13,641 bases of DNA from Microbacteriaceae bacterium UBA6152 (GTDB lineage: Bacteria; Actinomycetota; Actinomycetes; Actinomycetales; Microbacteriaceae). Location of the stretch: positions 9,393-23,033 of the forward strand of contig DIUS01000072.1 in NCBI GenBank assembly GCA_002423075.1, given 5' to 3'. The notes below the pieces were generated by a model. That model was not told where the DNA came from, did not search any database, and was given only the letters and a program-made list of their open reading frames with translations. The position numbers and the translations under genes were made by a program. How positions within the stretch are numbered: the stretch's first letter is position 1; each line of letters begins with the position of its first letter. This document shows, piece by piece, positions 6,180 through 13,641 of this stretch.

Positions 6180-7325
6180 TCAGCCGGCGGGCGCGTAGAT
6201 CGCTCGCGCGAGCGCGTCGAGCACATCGGGCGTGCGCGGGCCGAAACTCAGCACCTCGCCGTCGGCCATGTCGACGAAGCGACGATTCTCGCCCGCGCGG
6301 GTCAGGCCGATCGCGGGCTTCTCGGTGATGAGGGCGTCGACGCCGCCGACGCTCTCGAGCCCGCCCGTCATGACAAGAATGAGGTCGGGGTTGGCCGCGA
6401 CGAGCGCCTCATCGGTCATGGGTCTCAGGCCCTGCCAGCCGATCTCGCCCGCGACGTCGATGCCGCCAACGGCCTCGATGAGCTCGTCGGCGCCCGACTC
6501 CTCGCCGAACAGGTAGTAGATGCCCGAGGTGCCGCGCAAGTAGAGAAACAGGATGCGCACGCGATCGGCTGGGTCGGCCGGGCGAATCGACTCGATGTCG
6601 GCGACGACCGCAGCGAGCTCCGACTCGAGGCGCTCGGCGAGCAGCTCGCCGGTCTCGGGTGAGCCGAGCGCGGCCGCGACCTGGCGGGCGAGCTCGCCGG
6701 GGGCGGCGAGCCCCGGTTCAGCATCCACGTAGACGACGGTGATGCCGGCCTCGCGCAGTTGCAGCACCACGTCGGTCGGTCCGACGGTGCCGTCGGTGAT
6801 GACGAGCGTCGGCCGCAAGGCGAGAACCGCCTCGCTGCTGATCGCGTGGCCGCTGCTTGTCACGACTGGCAGATCGGCCGCCTCGGCGAAGGTCGTCGAG
6901 ATGTCTCGACCGATGACCGCGTCGCCGAAGCCGAGCGCGAACACCGTCGCGGCGATCGATCCGGCGATGTCGAGCGGCAGAATGCGGCTCGTGTCAGACA
7001 CCGTGACCTCGTGATCGCCTGCGAGGTCGCGCGACGTGACGGTGGTCGGCAGGCTCTGCTGTGGCGAGTCGGTGACCGGCGCGATCGACGCGGAGTCGAG
7101 CAACGCGGTTGAGGGGCCGACGTGGTCGCGGGGGTTGTCGAGCACTGCGAGTTCACTGAGCGGCACGCGCGGGCCCGCGCTCGTTGGCTCGACAGCCGAA
7201 GGAGCCGACGACCCCGCGCACCCGCTGAGCAGAGCGAGCACGACGACGCCCGTGGCGGCACTGCGTCTGCCTCGGCGATGCGACGTGCTCACGATCGGCG
7301 TCGAACGACGCAGGGTGAGGGTCAT
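6180..7325 (-). CDS. hmuT: Haem ABC transporter substrate-binding lipoprotein HmuT
   Basis: A 381-residue lipoprotein that should bind haem outside the membrane and deliver it to an ABC permease. The signal peptide ends in lipobox LSGC with Cys36. A TonB-independent PeripBP_2 fold follows: ILPLDIAGSIAATVFALGFG begins lobe 1, then TSSGHAISSEAVLALRP with His160, and GTSGIYYLFGEESGADELI with Tyr270/Tyr271. His and Tyr at these places serve as haem ligands in corynebacterial HmuT. ATG 7325 is chosen over the TTG at 7358 because CGGAG lies a few bases before it and the TTG would abut the iron box. No hmuU or hmuV is adjacent on either side, which is unusual for this family. Transcription is expected to be repressed by a DtxR/IdeR protein with iron. 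Confidence 0.9.
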   Translation of the reverse strand: MTLTLRRSTPIVSTSHRRGRRSAATGVVVLALLSGCAGSSAPSAVEPTSAGPRVPLSELAVLDNPRDHVGPSTALLDSASIAPVTDSPQQSLPTTVTSRDLAGDHEVTVSDTSRILPLDIAGSIAATVFALGFGDAVIGRDISTTFAEAADLPVVTSSGHAISSEAVLALRPTLVITDGTVGPTDVVLQLREAGITVVYVDAEPGLAAPGELARQVAAALGSPETGELLAERLESELAAVVADIESIRPADPADRVRILFLYLRGTSGIYYLFGEESGADELIEAVGGIDVAGEIGWQGLRPMTDEALVAANPDLILVMTGGLESVGGVDALITEKPAIGLTRAGENRRFVDMADGEVLSFGPRTPDVLDALARAIYAPAG

Positions 7326-7359
7326 GGTGCTCCGAAAGTGCGACGGGTGGGGCGACAAT

Positions 7360-7377
7360 GGTTAGGCAAGCCTAACC
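7360..7377. promoter_or_regulatory. DtxR/IdeR-type iron box upstream of hmuT
   Basis: Perfect 8-2-8 inverted repeat GGTTAGGC-AA-GCCTAACC, with core TTAGG-N4-CCTAA. The 19-base frame from 7362 matches 14 of 19 positions of the DtxR consensus TTAGGTTAGCCTAACCTAA. It lies 34 bases before the chosen hmuT start, where a repressor would cover the promoter. Confidence 0.85.
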
Positions 7378-7489
7378 CGCCGGGCTGAACGGTGAGTGGG
7401 CATGGACTGGGTGCCTGCCCGGGCAACGGCGCTCTCACCAGCCTGCCGCGCCCGCCGCGAGCCGCCCAGGGCCGAAGGTCCTGGCGCTC

Positions 7490-7495
7490 TACCCT
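7490..7495 (+). promoter_or_regulatory. Possible -10 box of the DUF3263 gene
   Basis: TACCCT fits TANNNT and ends nine bases before ATG 7505. GGAG at 7496-7499 could act as an SD, so the transcript is leaderless or nearly so. The region 7381-7489 upstream holds no gene or clear signal that I can see. Confidence 0.4.
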
Positions 7496-7504
7496 GGAGC
7501 CACG

Positions 7505-7777
7505 ATGGATGCTCGCTCAGACCCTCTCGACGACCGCGCGCAGCGCGTGCTCGAGTTCGAGCGCGAGTGGTGGGGCCACAGTGGTGCGAAAGAGCAGAGC
7601 ATCCGCCGCGAGTTCGGATGGAGCGCGGCCCGCTACTATCAGGTGCTGAACGCCGTGATCGACACCGAGGTCGCCGTGCGCTACGACCCGGTATTCGTTG
7701 GTCGCCTGCGTTCGGTGCGCGACGATCGCGCCCAGCAGCGCCGCACCCGGCGCCCGGGCGTCACGGGCGCCGCCTGA
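7505..7777 (+). CDS. DUF3263 domain protein
   Basis: A 90-residue basic cytosolic protein. The family signature is clear: RVLEFEREWWGHSGAKEQSI, then REFGWSAARYYQVLN and a Val-Arg-Leu-Arg segment. The middle portion (about residues 30-50) reads like a small helix-turn-helix, with Phe-Gly-Trp-Ser-Ala-Ala-Arg-Tyr-Tyr as the recognition part, so DNA binding is plausible but unproven. The C-tail is Arg-rich. The mycobacterial homologue Rv0430 stands directly before the LytR_C protein Rv0431, and the same pair occurs here with a 40-bp gap, so the two are likely co-transcribed. Function is unknown. Confidence 0.85.
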   Translation: MDARSDPLDDRAQRVLEFEREWWGHSGAKEQSIRREFGWSAARYYQVLNAVIDTEVAVRYDPVFVGRLRSVRDDRAQQRRTRRPGVTGAA

Positions 7778-7817
7778 GCGGCCGCCCCCACTACCCCGCC
7801 CGAAAGGCACTGCACCG

Positions 7818-8399
7818 ATGGCCGAGTTCGAACCTGATCGTTTCGACGAGATACCCGCTGAGCTGGGTCGCGTCGGCGCCCACCGCGCCCCTCGTGGACG
7901 AGGTGGCACGGCGATCGCCATCGCGTGGGCAGCGCTCGCGAGCGGAGTGCTCGTCGTCGCCGGCCTCTGGGGCCTGTCGCTCATCACCGATCGTGTCACT
8001 TTCGAGATTCCCGGCTTCGACACCGCCGAGCCGATGCCGACGCCGACCGAGACGGCCTCGCCGCCCCCGCCGAGCGTCGAGCCCATCACCGACCCCGCGC
8101 TCGCCGAACTGCCGGCGGGCTTCACGATCACGATTCTCAACGGTGCGGGCGTCGACGGCTTGGGCGCTGCGGCGCGCGACCTGCTCACTGCTCCCGGCTG
8201 GCCGGTCGGCACCGTCACCTCGGCCGCTCAGGACGACCTGACCGAGACTGTCGTGTTCTACTCCGACCCGGCGCTCGAGGGAGTCGCACTCGGCATGGCT
8301 GTGCTGCTCGGCACGGGCGACATTGAGCTCTCCGACGCGTTCCCCGGCGCCCCCGTCACGATCACTCTCGGCGCCGATTTCGCCGAGCTCGTACCCTAG
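7818..8399 (+). CDS. LytR C-terminal domain membrane protein
   Basis: A 193-residue protein with a cytoplasmic N-terminus of about 30 residues, one membrane helix (about 31-56), a Pro/Thr/Ser-rich linker (about 70-92), and an extracytoplasmic LytR_C domain. The domain shows FTITILNGAGVDGLGAAARD, GWPVGTV, TVVFYSD and a late LG repeat, all typical of the family. LytR_C domains occur at the end of some LCP ligases, which attach polymers to peptidoglycan. Here the domain stands alone without the catalytic LCP part, so a binding or structural role at the wall is inferred. ATG 7818 is preceded by GAAAGG about ten bases away. It follows DUF3263, as in mycobacteria (Rv0430-Rv0431). Confidence 0.85.
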   Translation: MAEFEPDRFDEIPAELGRVGAHRAPRGRGGTAIAIAWAALASGVLVVAGLWGLSLITDRVTFEIPGFDTAEPMPTPTETASPPPPSVEPITDPALAELPAGFTITILNGAGVDGLGAAARDLLTAPGWPVGTVTSAAQDDLTETVVFYSDPALEGVALGMAVLLGTGDIELSDAFPGAPVTITLGADFAELVP

Positions 8400-8437
8400 C
8401 GATCGCACTCGGTTTCGACGCCGGTACGCGCTTCACT

Positions 8438-8575
8438 TTGCCCACAGGAACCGTCGCGTGGTTCAACGCCGAGAACGCCTTCGGCTTCGTCACACTCGAG
8501 GGCGGCGACGTCTTGGTGCCTGAGCGGGCATCCGCGTGGCCACCGCCCGGTCGGATGCTCGCCGCGGCGCACCGC
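8438..8575 (+). pseudogene. Eroded cold-shock-domain fragment
   Basis: From TTG 8438 the frame reads MPTGTVAWFNAENAFGFVTL followed by EGGDVLVPE, matching the first ~29 residues (strands 1-3) of actinobacterial cold-shock proteins (usual form MPTGKVKWF...KGFGF...DVFVH). RNP1 has lost its Lys-Gly (now Asn-Ala-Phe-Gly-Phe), and the RNP2 His is Pro. The remaining ~17 codons are only vaguely similar, and the rest of the domain is missing. No SD precedes the TTG and no stop ends the fragment: the frame runs on into the next lipoprotein gene. Most likely a decayed cspA-type gene. A very divergent functional protein or an N-terminal extension of the lipoprotein are weaker alternatives. Confidence 0.55.
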
Positions 8576-8607
8576 CGCCGCACCGCCCCGAGGCGCGGGT
8601 CGAGCAC

Positions 8608-8613
8608 TAGGGT
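8608..8613 (+). promoter_or_regulatory. -10 box for a leaderless DUF3048 transcript
   Basis: TAGGGT ends seven bases before ATG 8621, the same geometry as at 4926. AGGG within it could alternatively act as an SD with an eight-base spacer. Confidence 0.5.
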
Positions 8614-8620
8614 GACCCTC

Positions 8621-9664
8621 ATGAGCAGGCGACTGCGCCGCGGTGCGGCGCTCTCTTCGGGCGTGATGGCGCTCGTGCTGCTCGCCGCCTGCACCGCAGA
8701 GGCACCTATGCCGACGCCAACGCCGACCCCATCGTTCGTGTCGAGCTACGAAGCGCCGCCGCCCTTCGATCTCGCGCCGCTCACGGGCGAGGTCGTGCCG
8801 GTCGGTTCGGCCACGGCACCGGCGTTCGCCGCCAAGATCGACAATCACCCGAGCGCGCGCCCGCAGGTCGGGCTCGACCGCGCCGACGTGGTGTGGGAGA
8901 TCTTGGTCGAGGGCGGTTTGACGCGCTACATCGCGGTGTGGCAGTCCGACATCCCCGATGAGATCGGACCGATCCGGTCGGTGCGGCCTGTCGATCCCTC
9001 GATCGTGGCGCCGCAGGGCGGCATCATCGCCTACTCGGGAGGTCAGTACCGCTTCGTGGTGGCGATGCAGGAAGCGCCCGTCTATAACGCGATCCACGGG
9101 CAGCGCGACACCGCCGACACGATTTTTCGCGGCCAGAATGCCCCGTCGCCGCACAATGTGCTCGTGCGGGCGACGCAGATCGTCGCCGAGCAGAGCGCGC
9201 TACCCGCGCCACCGCAGCAGTTTCCGTTCGCCGAGAACCTGGCCGCCGCGACGGCGACGAAGGAGGGCACGGCCACGACGCGCATCGACCTGCGGTTCGG
9301 CGGCTCATCGACCCCGGCGTGGGTCTGGAGCGCCGATACGCAGACGTTCATCCGTTACATGACGGGCGGCTCGCCCGACCGCGCCGCCGGAGGCACACAA
9401 CTCAGCGCCGTCAATGTCGTGACGCTGCGGGTGCCGGTGCAGGTGATCCAGAGCATCCCGACCGTCAACCTCATCGGCCGAGGCGAGGCCTGGGTCTCGA
9501 CCGGGGGAGCGACCGTCGCTGCCACCTGGTCGAAGTCGTCTCTGACCGACCAGATCCGCATCGTCGATGCGAACGGGGTGGCGGTTCGACTGGCGCCCGG
9601 CAACACGTGGGTCGAGCTCGTGCCTCTCGCCGGCTCCGTCTCGTTCTCGCGCCCCGCTTCGTAG
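8621..9664 (+). CDS. DUF3048 (YerB-like) lipoprotein
   Basis: A 347-residue surface lipoprotein. The signal peptide has an Arg-rich start and lipobox LAAC (Cys24), followed by a Pro-Thr repeat linker. The N-terminal DUF3048 domain is recognisable by AKIDNHPSARPQVGLDRADV, then WEILVEGGLTRYIAVWQS and IGPIRSVRPVD. A second, C-terminal domain of about 120 residues follows and contains a Ser-Ala/Thr-rich beta-like pattern. B. subtilis YerB is the named relative; the biochemical role of the family is not established. ATG 8621 is chosen because the signal peptide begins exactly there and a -10 box lies seven bases before. The frame is open upstream to 8438, but that part is a cold-shock remnant. The gene lies between LytR_C and groEL. 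Confidence 0.85.
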   Translation: MSRRLRRGAALSSGVMALVLLAACTAEAPMPTPTPTPSFVSSYEAPPPFDLAPLTGEVVPVGSATAPAFAAKIDNHPSARPQVGLDRADVVWEILVEGGLTRYIAVWQSDIPDEIGPIRSVRPVDPSIVAPQGGIIAYSGGQYRFVVAMQEAPVYNAIHGQRDTADTIFRGQNAPSPHNVLVRATQIVAEQSALPAPPQQFPFAENLAAATATKEGTATTRIDLRFGGSSTPAWVWSADTQTFIRYMTGGSPDRAAGGTQLSAVNVVTLRVPVQVIQSIPTVNLIGRGEAWVSTGGATVAATWSKSSLTDQIRIVDANGVAVRLAPGNTWVELVPLAGSVSFSRPAS

Positions 9665-9673
9665 CCGCTCTGG

Positions 9674-9700
9674 CTTGCACTCGCCACCAGCGAGTGCCAG
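9674..9700. promoter_or_regulatory. CIRCE-like operator 1 (degenerate)
   Basis: GCACTC, exactly nine bases, then GAGTGC (9677-9682, 9692-9697). The inner six bases of each arm are those of CIRCE (TTAGCACTC-N9-GAGTGCTAA); the outer bases differ. It covers the inferred -35 and -10 boxes and is a probable second HrcA site. Confidence 0.65.
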
Positions 9701-9703
9701 AAT
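9675..9703 (+). promoter_or_regulatory. Probable groEL promoter (-35 TTGCAC, -10 CAGAAT)
   Basis: TTGCAC (9675-9680) and CAGAAT (9698-9703) are separated by 17 bases, the preferred spacing. Transcription would start near 9710, inside the second CIRCE. Neither hexamer is perfect, so the call is an inference from spacing and from the overlap with both operators. Confidence 0.5.
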
Positions 9704-9706
9704 CAG

Positions 9707-9733
9707 TTAGCACTCACGCTCTGTGAGTGCCAA
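9707..9733. promoter_or_regulatory. CIRCE operator 2, HrcA binding site
   Basis: TTAGCACTC, nine bases, GAGTGCCAA. Only one base differs from the CIRCE consensus (C for T in the right arm). HrcA bound here represses groE genes at normal temperature. It lies about 41 bases before the groEL start codon. Confidence 0.92.
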
Positions 9734-9774
9734 GAGCTACCGTACGTTCAGCGTCCGGGAGGGACGAGAGACAC

Positions 9775-11403
<1,629 letters not shown>

Positions 11404-11442
11404 GTCCCCCACCGCTGGTCACCAGCGCGAAAGAAGGCCAGA

Positions 11443-11477
11443 ACGGGGCGGCTCCTCACCGGAGCCGTCCCGTTTCT
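11443..11477 (+). terminator. Probable groEL terminator
   Basis: A 13-bp stem with one G-U pair (11443-11455 with 11461-11473) and loop TCACC is followed by TTTCT. It lies 40 bases after the groEL stop. The U-tract is short, but the stem is very stable. A smaller palindrome, CGCTGGT-C-ACCAGCG, precedes it at 11413-11427. Confidence 0.7.
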
Positions 11478-11522
11478 GCGTTCTCGAGGTGTAGGTGTCG
11501 TCGGATGCTCGCTCTCGGTTCG

Positions 11523-11539
11523 GCGGGCCCGACGCCCGC
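11523..11539 (-). terminator. Possible hmuO terminator hairpin
   Basis: GCGGGC/GCCCGC stem with five-base loop, three bases past the hmuO stop. No U-tract follows on the minus strand, so termination is only suggested by position. Confidence 0.3.
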
Positions 11540-11542
11540 GTC

Positions 11543-12211
11543 TCAGGCGGCGATGCGACGCTCGTCGAGCTGCTCGAAGATGAGCGTGTTGTAGTCGTAG
11601 GCCCGCAGCACCTCGTCGACGACGAGCTCTTGCTCGCCCGGCGACCACTGTGCGGCGTCGAGCTGGGCGCGGTAGGAGTCTTTGAAAGCAGCAGGGTCGG
11701 CAATCTGGTCGAACAGGTAGAAGCCGATGCCGTTCGTCTCGAAGCCGAACTGGCGCGCGATGAGGCGGCCGATGTGAAGGCCGCCCGAGAGGTCGCCGAG
11801 GTAGCGCGTGTAGTGGTGGGCGATGTAGCCCGCGGGCCAGCCGGCGGCGACTTCGCGAATGCGGGCGGCATACTCGACCGTCGCGGGCACGAGTCTCAGA
11901 CGCTCGCGCCAGTCGTCGCCGATCAGAAACTGCAGGTCGGTCTCGAGCGCAGGCAGTCGCGTCAAGGCTGGGGAGAGAAAGGGTGCGACGAGCGGCTCGT
12001 CGCGCATGGCGGGCTCGGCGCCTTCGAGCGCGTCGTAGATCGCCCAATGCTGCGAGACGAGAGCCACGTAGTCATCGCGGCTCGCCTCGCCTTTCAGCAG
12101 ATCGCCCATGAACGACGCACCCTCGCTGCCTCGGTGGCTCGCCGAACTGCGCTCGCGCACCAGTCGAGAGAAGGGAATGATCTCGGCAGAGGCGCTGGGG
12201 GTGGTGGTCAT
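11543..12211 (-). CDS. hmuO: Haem oxygenase (biliverdin-producing)
   Basis: A 222-residue all-helical cytosolic enzyme that opens haem to biliverdin, carbon monoxide and ferrous iron, using electrons from a reductase. Proximal ligand: His26 in SSASHRGSEGASFMGDLL. Distal helix: YTRYLGDLSGGLHIGR, with the flexible Gly139 and Gly143 and the catalytic Asp140. Family blocks HHYTRYLGDLSGG and GIGFYLFDQI are clear, and length is typical (HmuO of Corynebacterium is about 215). ATG 12211 is chosen over TTG 12229 because GGGAG lies nine bases upstream and the TTG lies within the iron box. The box makes iron-dependent repression by DtxR/IdeR likely. It follows the DUF2470 gene on the same strand (85 bp gap) and converges with groEL. 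Confidence 0.95.
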   Translation of the reverse strand: MTTTPSASAEIIPFSRLVRERSSASHRGSEGASFMGDLLKGEASRDDYVALVSQHWAIYDALEGAEPAMRDEPLVAPFLSPALTRLPALETDLQFLIGDDWRERLRLVPATVEYAARIREVAAGWPAGYIAHHYTRYLGDLSGGLHIGRLIARQFGFETNGIGFYLFDQIADPAAFKDSYRAQLDAAQWSPGEQELVVDEVLRAYDYNTLIFEQLDERRIAA

Positions 12212-12227
12212 GATTCCGGTCTCCCGC

Positions 12228-12249
12228 AAGGTTAGGGTGGCCTAACCTT
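12228..12249. promoter_or_regulatory. DtxR/IdeR-type iron box upstream of hmuO
   Basis: Perfect inverted repeat AAGGTTAGG-GTGG-CCTAACCTT, with the same TTAGG-N4-CCTAA core as the hmuT box. From 12232 it matches 16 of 19 positions of the DtxR consensus. It lies 16 bases before the hmuO start codon, directly upstream of the SD, so a bound repressor would block initiation. Confidence 0.9.
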
Positions 12250-12296
12250 ACCGAAGTACGGTGCGCGAATCCAGGCTGGATGGGAGGGCCCGGCCG

Positions 12297-12632
12297 TCAG
12301 TCGTGAGCGCGGGGCTCGATACCGAGCGCGGCGCAGGCCCGGTTGTACAGCACCACGATCTCGCGGCGAATCTCGGCGCGCTCGGTGATCGGGCCTGACC
12401 ACTCGACGCGCAGAGCGGTCTCGCCCTCCGCCACGACAATCTCGTCCGCTGCAGCGGCCGAATAGACCCAGTGCCCCGCATGGCCGTCGACATCGACCAT
12501 GTAGGCCGTCGTCGCGCCCCGATCACCGAAAGCTCGAGCGATCAGCAGATTGTCGTCGGAGTGGTCGTCGTTCATGTGGTGCACCACGGCAGAGACAATC
12601 GCGGGGTCGAAAGAGAAGGCAGAAGAGCTCAC
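12297..12632 (-). CDS. DUF2470 domain protein
   Basis: A 111-residue cytosolic protein. DUF2470 features are visible: VVHHMNDDHSDDNLLIARAF near residues 16-35, with the His-Met-Asn-x-Asp-His pattern, then a DVDGHAGHWV segment and the C-terminal RAEIRREIVVLYNRA helix. DUF2470 domains form the C-terminal part of HugZ-type haem-utilisation and pyridoxamine-oxidase-like proteins. Here the domain is free-standing. The GTG start at 12632 has TAGGGT six bases upstream and no usable SD, so leaderless translation is likely. It precedes hmuO on the same strand, which supports a haem-related role, although hmuO has its own iron box in the gap. Confidence 0.82.
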   Translation of the reverse strand: MSSSAFSFDPAIVSAVVHHMNDDHSDDNLLIARAFGDRGATTAYMVDVDGHAGHWVYSAAAADEIVVAEGETALRVEWSGPITERAEIRREIVVLYNRACAALGIEPRAHD

Positions 12633-12638
12633 CCCTTC

Positions 12639-12644
12639 ACCCTA
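12639..12644 (-). promoter_or_regulatory. -10 box for a leaderless DUF2470 transcript
   Basis: On the minus strand TAGGGT is followed by six bases and GTG 12632. The intervening GAAGGG touches the start codon and is too close to act as an SD. Confidence 0.5.
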
Positions 12645-12665
12645 CGGGCGCCCCCCGGGCTGTGC

Positions 12666-12956
12666 TCAACGCAAGAACATGCGTGCAGTCTGCTGTTCGA
12701 CCTCGGCGTAGCCGTGCCCGGCGTGGCCGAGTGCCTCGTTGAGGGCGGTGAGCGTCTGCTCGACGCGCTGGTAGGCGGCAGTCCACTCGCCGAGCAGAGA
12801 GTGGAAGGCCGTGGCGGCCGCGCCGCTCCAGGTGCCCTGCAGGCCCGAGAGGTTGGCCTGCAACCCGGCAGCCTCTGCCTGCAGTCGCCCAATCGAGCCG
12901 CGCGTCGCTGCCGTGGCCGTGAGCACGGCGTCGCTGTCGACCTGGTATCGCGTCAT
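12666..12956 (-). CDS. WXG100 family type VII secretion protein
   Basis: A 96-residue helical hairpin protein of the ESAT-6/CFP-10 superfamily, exported by a type VII (ESX) system. The turn motif is Trp43-Ser-Gly in LQGTWSGAAATAF, between two predicted amphipathic helices (about 8-40 and 48-90). A C-terminal Y-x-x-x-E signal, Tyr83 to Glu87 (YAEVE), is the general type VII export tag. No partner WXG100 gene or ESX machinery is in the window, so it may form a homodimer or pair with a distant product. ATG 12956 has AGGAG six bases upstream. It lies 49 bp after the histidine-kinase gene on the same strand, a possible operon. Confidence 0.92.
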   Translation of the reverse strand: MTRYQVDSDAVLTATAATRGSIGRLQAEAAGLQANLSGLQGTWSGAAATAFHSLLGEWTAAYQRVEQTLTALNEALGHAGHGYAEVEQQTARMFLR

Positions 12957-13005
12957 GAGGGTCTCCTTCCGGCACCGGGGCACTCGCCCGATCGCCGGGA
13001 GCACC

Positions 13006-13641
13006 CTACGAGGCGGAGGCGGTGCTCGCCGCGGCGAGCGGCTCGGCGGGGGTATCCGGCGAGCCCGCGGCGCTGGGGAGGAGCGGAAGCGAGACGCGGA
13101 ACGTCGCGCCGCCGCCCGGGGTGTCGAGAACCTCGACCCGACCGTTGTGCAGAGCGACGATCGAGGCGACGATCGCGAGTCCGAGGCCTGAGCCTCCCGT
13201 GTCGCGGGTGCGCGACGAATCGGCTCGGAAGAACCGCTCGAAGATGCGCTCTTGCAGTTGCGGCGGAATGCCGTCGCCATGGTCGACGACCGCGATCGAC
13301 GCGAGCCCCGCATCGTGGTCGACGCCGACCACGAGCTCGATGGGCGTGCCGTCGGGCGAGAAGCGCAGCGCATTGCCGATGAGGTTCGTGATGACCTGAC
13401 GAATCTTGTTCTCTTCGGCGAGCACGAGCGCCGCGACCTCAGTGGGCGCCGTGGCAGCGAGCGGCTCGGGGCTCGCCACAGGTGCCGAGGCGCGACGGGA
13501 ACGGCGGCTGCGCAGCCGCGCGAACGCCGAACCGGCGAGCGTCGGGGCCACGAGCGGTGGGTGCGGGATGCTCGGGGCCTCGTGAAGCGTGAGCGCAGCA
13601 TCCGTCGCCGGGAATTCGGTGGTGGGTATCTCTATGACGAC
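13006..13641 (-). CDS. Sensor histidine kinase, C-terminal part
   Basis: 5'-truncated at the window edge; 211 codons are visible up to TAG 13006-13008. The HATPase_c domain is complete: N-box NLIGNALRFSP, G1 box DHGDGIP, F-box FERFFRAD, and G2 box GGSGLGLAI, ending in a beta strand with GGGATFRVSLPL. This part binds ATP and phosphorylates a His in the missing dimerisation domain, for transfer to a response regulator. Ahead of the N-box is a ~75-residue stretch rich in Ala, Pro and Arg, longer and less regular than the usual linker. A short Ala/Ser/Pro tail follows the domain. The sensed signal and partner regulator lie outside the window. The stop is 49 bp before the WXG100 start. Confidence 0.93.
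   Translation of the reverse strand, partial: VVIEIPTTEFPATDAALTLHEAPSIPHPPLVAPTLAGSAFARLRSRRSRRASAPVASPEPLAATAPTEVAALVLAEENKIRQVITNLIGNALRFSPDGTPIELVVGVDHDAGLASIAVVDHGDGIPPQLQERIFERFFRADSSRTRDTGGSGLGLAIVASIVALHNGRVEVLDTPGGGATFRVSLPLLPSAAGSPDTPAEPLAAASTASAS

Noticed and set aside
6180..7358. hmuT starting at TTG 7358
   Set aside because: It would abut the iron box, leaving no room for an SD. ATG 7325 has one and gives a normal lipoprotein signal peptide.
8438..9664. A 408-residue cold-shock/lipoprotein fusion
   Set aside because: The signal peptide and lipobox begin at ATG 8621. An export signal 61 residues inside a protein would not work as a lipoprotein signal, and no SD precedes TTG 8438.
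12471..13382. 303-codon plus-strand open frame
   Set aside because: It is antisense to the WXG100 gene and histidine kinase and turns into Arg-rich, low-complexity protein typical of a shadow frame.

Overview
The window is gene-dense, roughly 70% GC DNA from an actinobacterium, most likely the family Microbacteriaceae. This is inferred from base composition, from GTG starts, from TANNNT boxes 6-7 nt before start codons (the leaderless pattern), and from the conserved block DUF3263 - LytR_C protein - groEL. No rRNA, CRISPR array, insertion sequence or complete mobile element was seen.

Layout. 1-1813 (+): 3' end of what is probably holB, then a secreted tripeptidyl-aminopeptidase-like lipoprotein. 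1915-1990: tRNA-Thr(CGT) with encoded CCA. An exact 28-bp copy of its 3' end follows 81 bp downstream, and then a perfect 18-bp inverted repeat; together these look like an integration scar. 2193-3425 (-): cytochrome P450. 3473-4462 (+): two-repeat DUF606/YdcZ-type membrane transporter. 4440-4880 (-): msrB. 4939-5418 (+): ElaA-like GNAT acetyltransferase. 5426-6169 (+): membrane-anchored HtaA-domain haem-binding protein. 6180-7325 (-): HmuT-like haem-binding lipoprotein behind a DtxR-type iron box. 7505-9664 (+): DUF3263 protein, LytR_C membrane protein, an eroded cold-shock-domain fragment, and a DUF3048 (YerB-like) lipoprotein. 9775-11403 (+): groEL, preceded by two CIRCE operators. 11543-12211 (-): haem oxygenase behind a second DtxR-type box. 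12297-12632 (-): DUF2470 protein. 12666-12956 (-): WXG100 type VII secretion protein. 13006 to the end (-): C-terminal half of a sensor histidine kinase.

Two themes stand out. The first is haem and iron use. HtaA and HmuT would capture haem at the surface, HmuO would open the ring to release iron, and DUF2470 proteins are linked to haem metabolism. hmuT and hmuO each carry a TTAGG-N4-CCTAA iron box and so are probably co-repressed under iron sufficiency, although the groEL block separates them and no permease or ATPase genes (hmuUV) are present. The second is heat shock: the groEL promoter appears to be covered by a degenerate CIRCE and a near-perfect one, 33 bp apart.

I did not find a clearly undescribed multi-gene system. 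The most interesting signals beyond the genes are the tRNA-Thr att-like duplication, the adjacent palindrome, the double CIRCE, the cold-shock-domain remnant, and a strong excess of the octamer GGATGCTC. All functions come from reading motifs; no database search was run.
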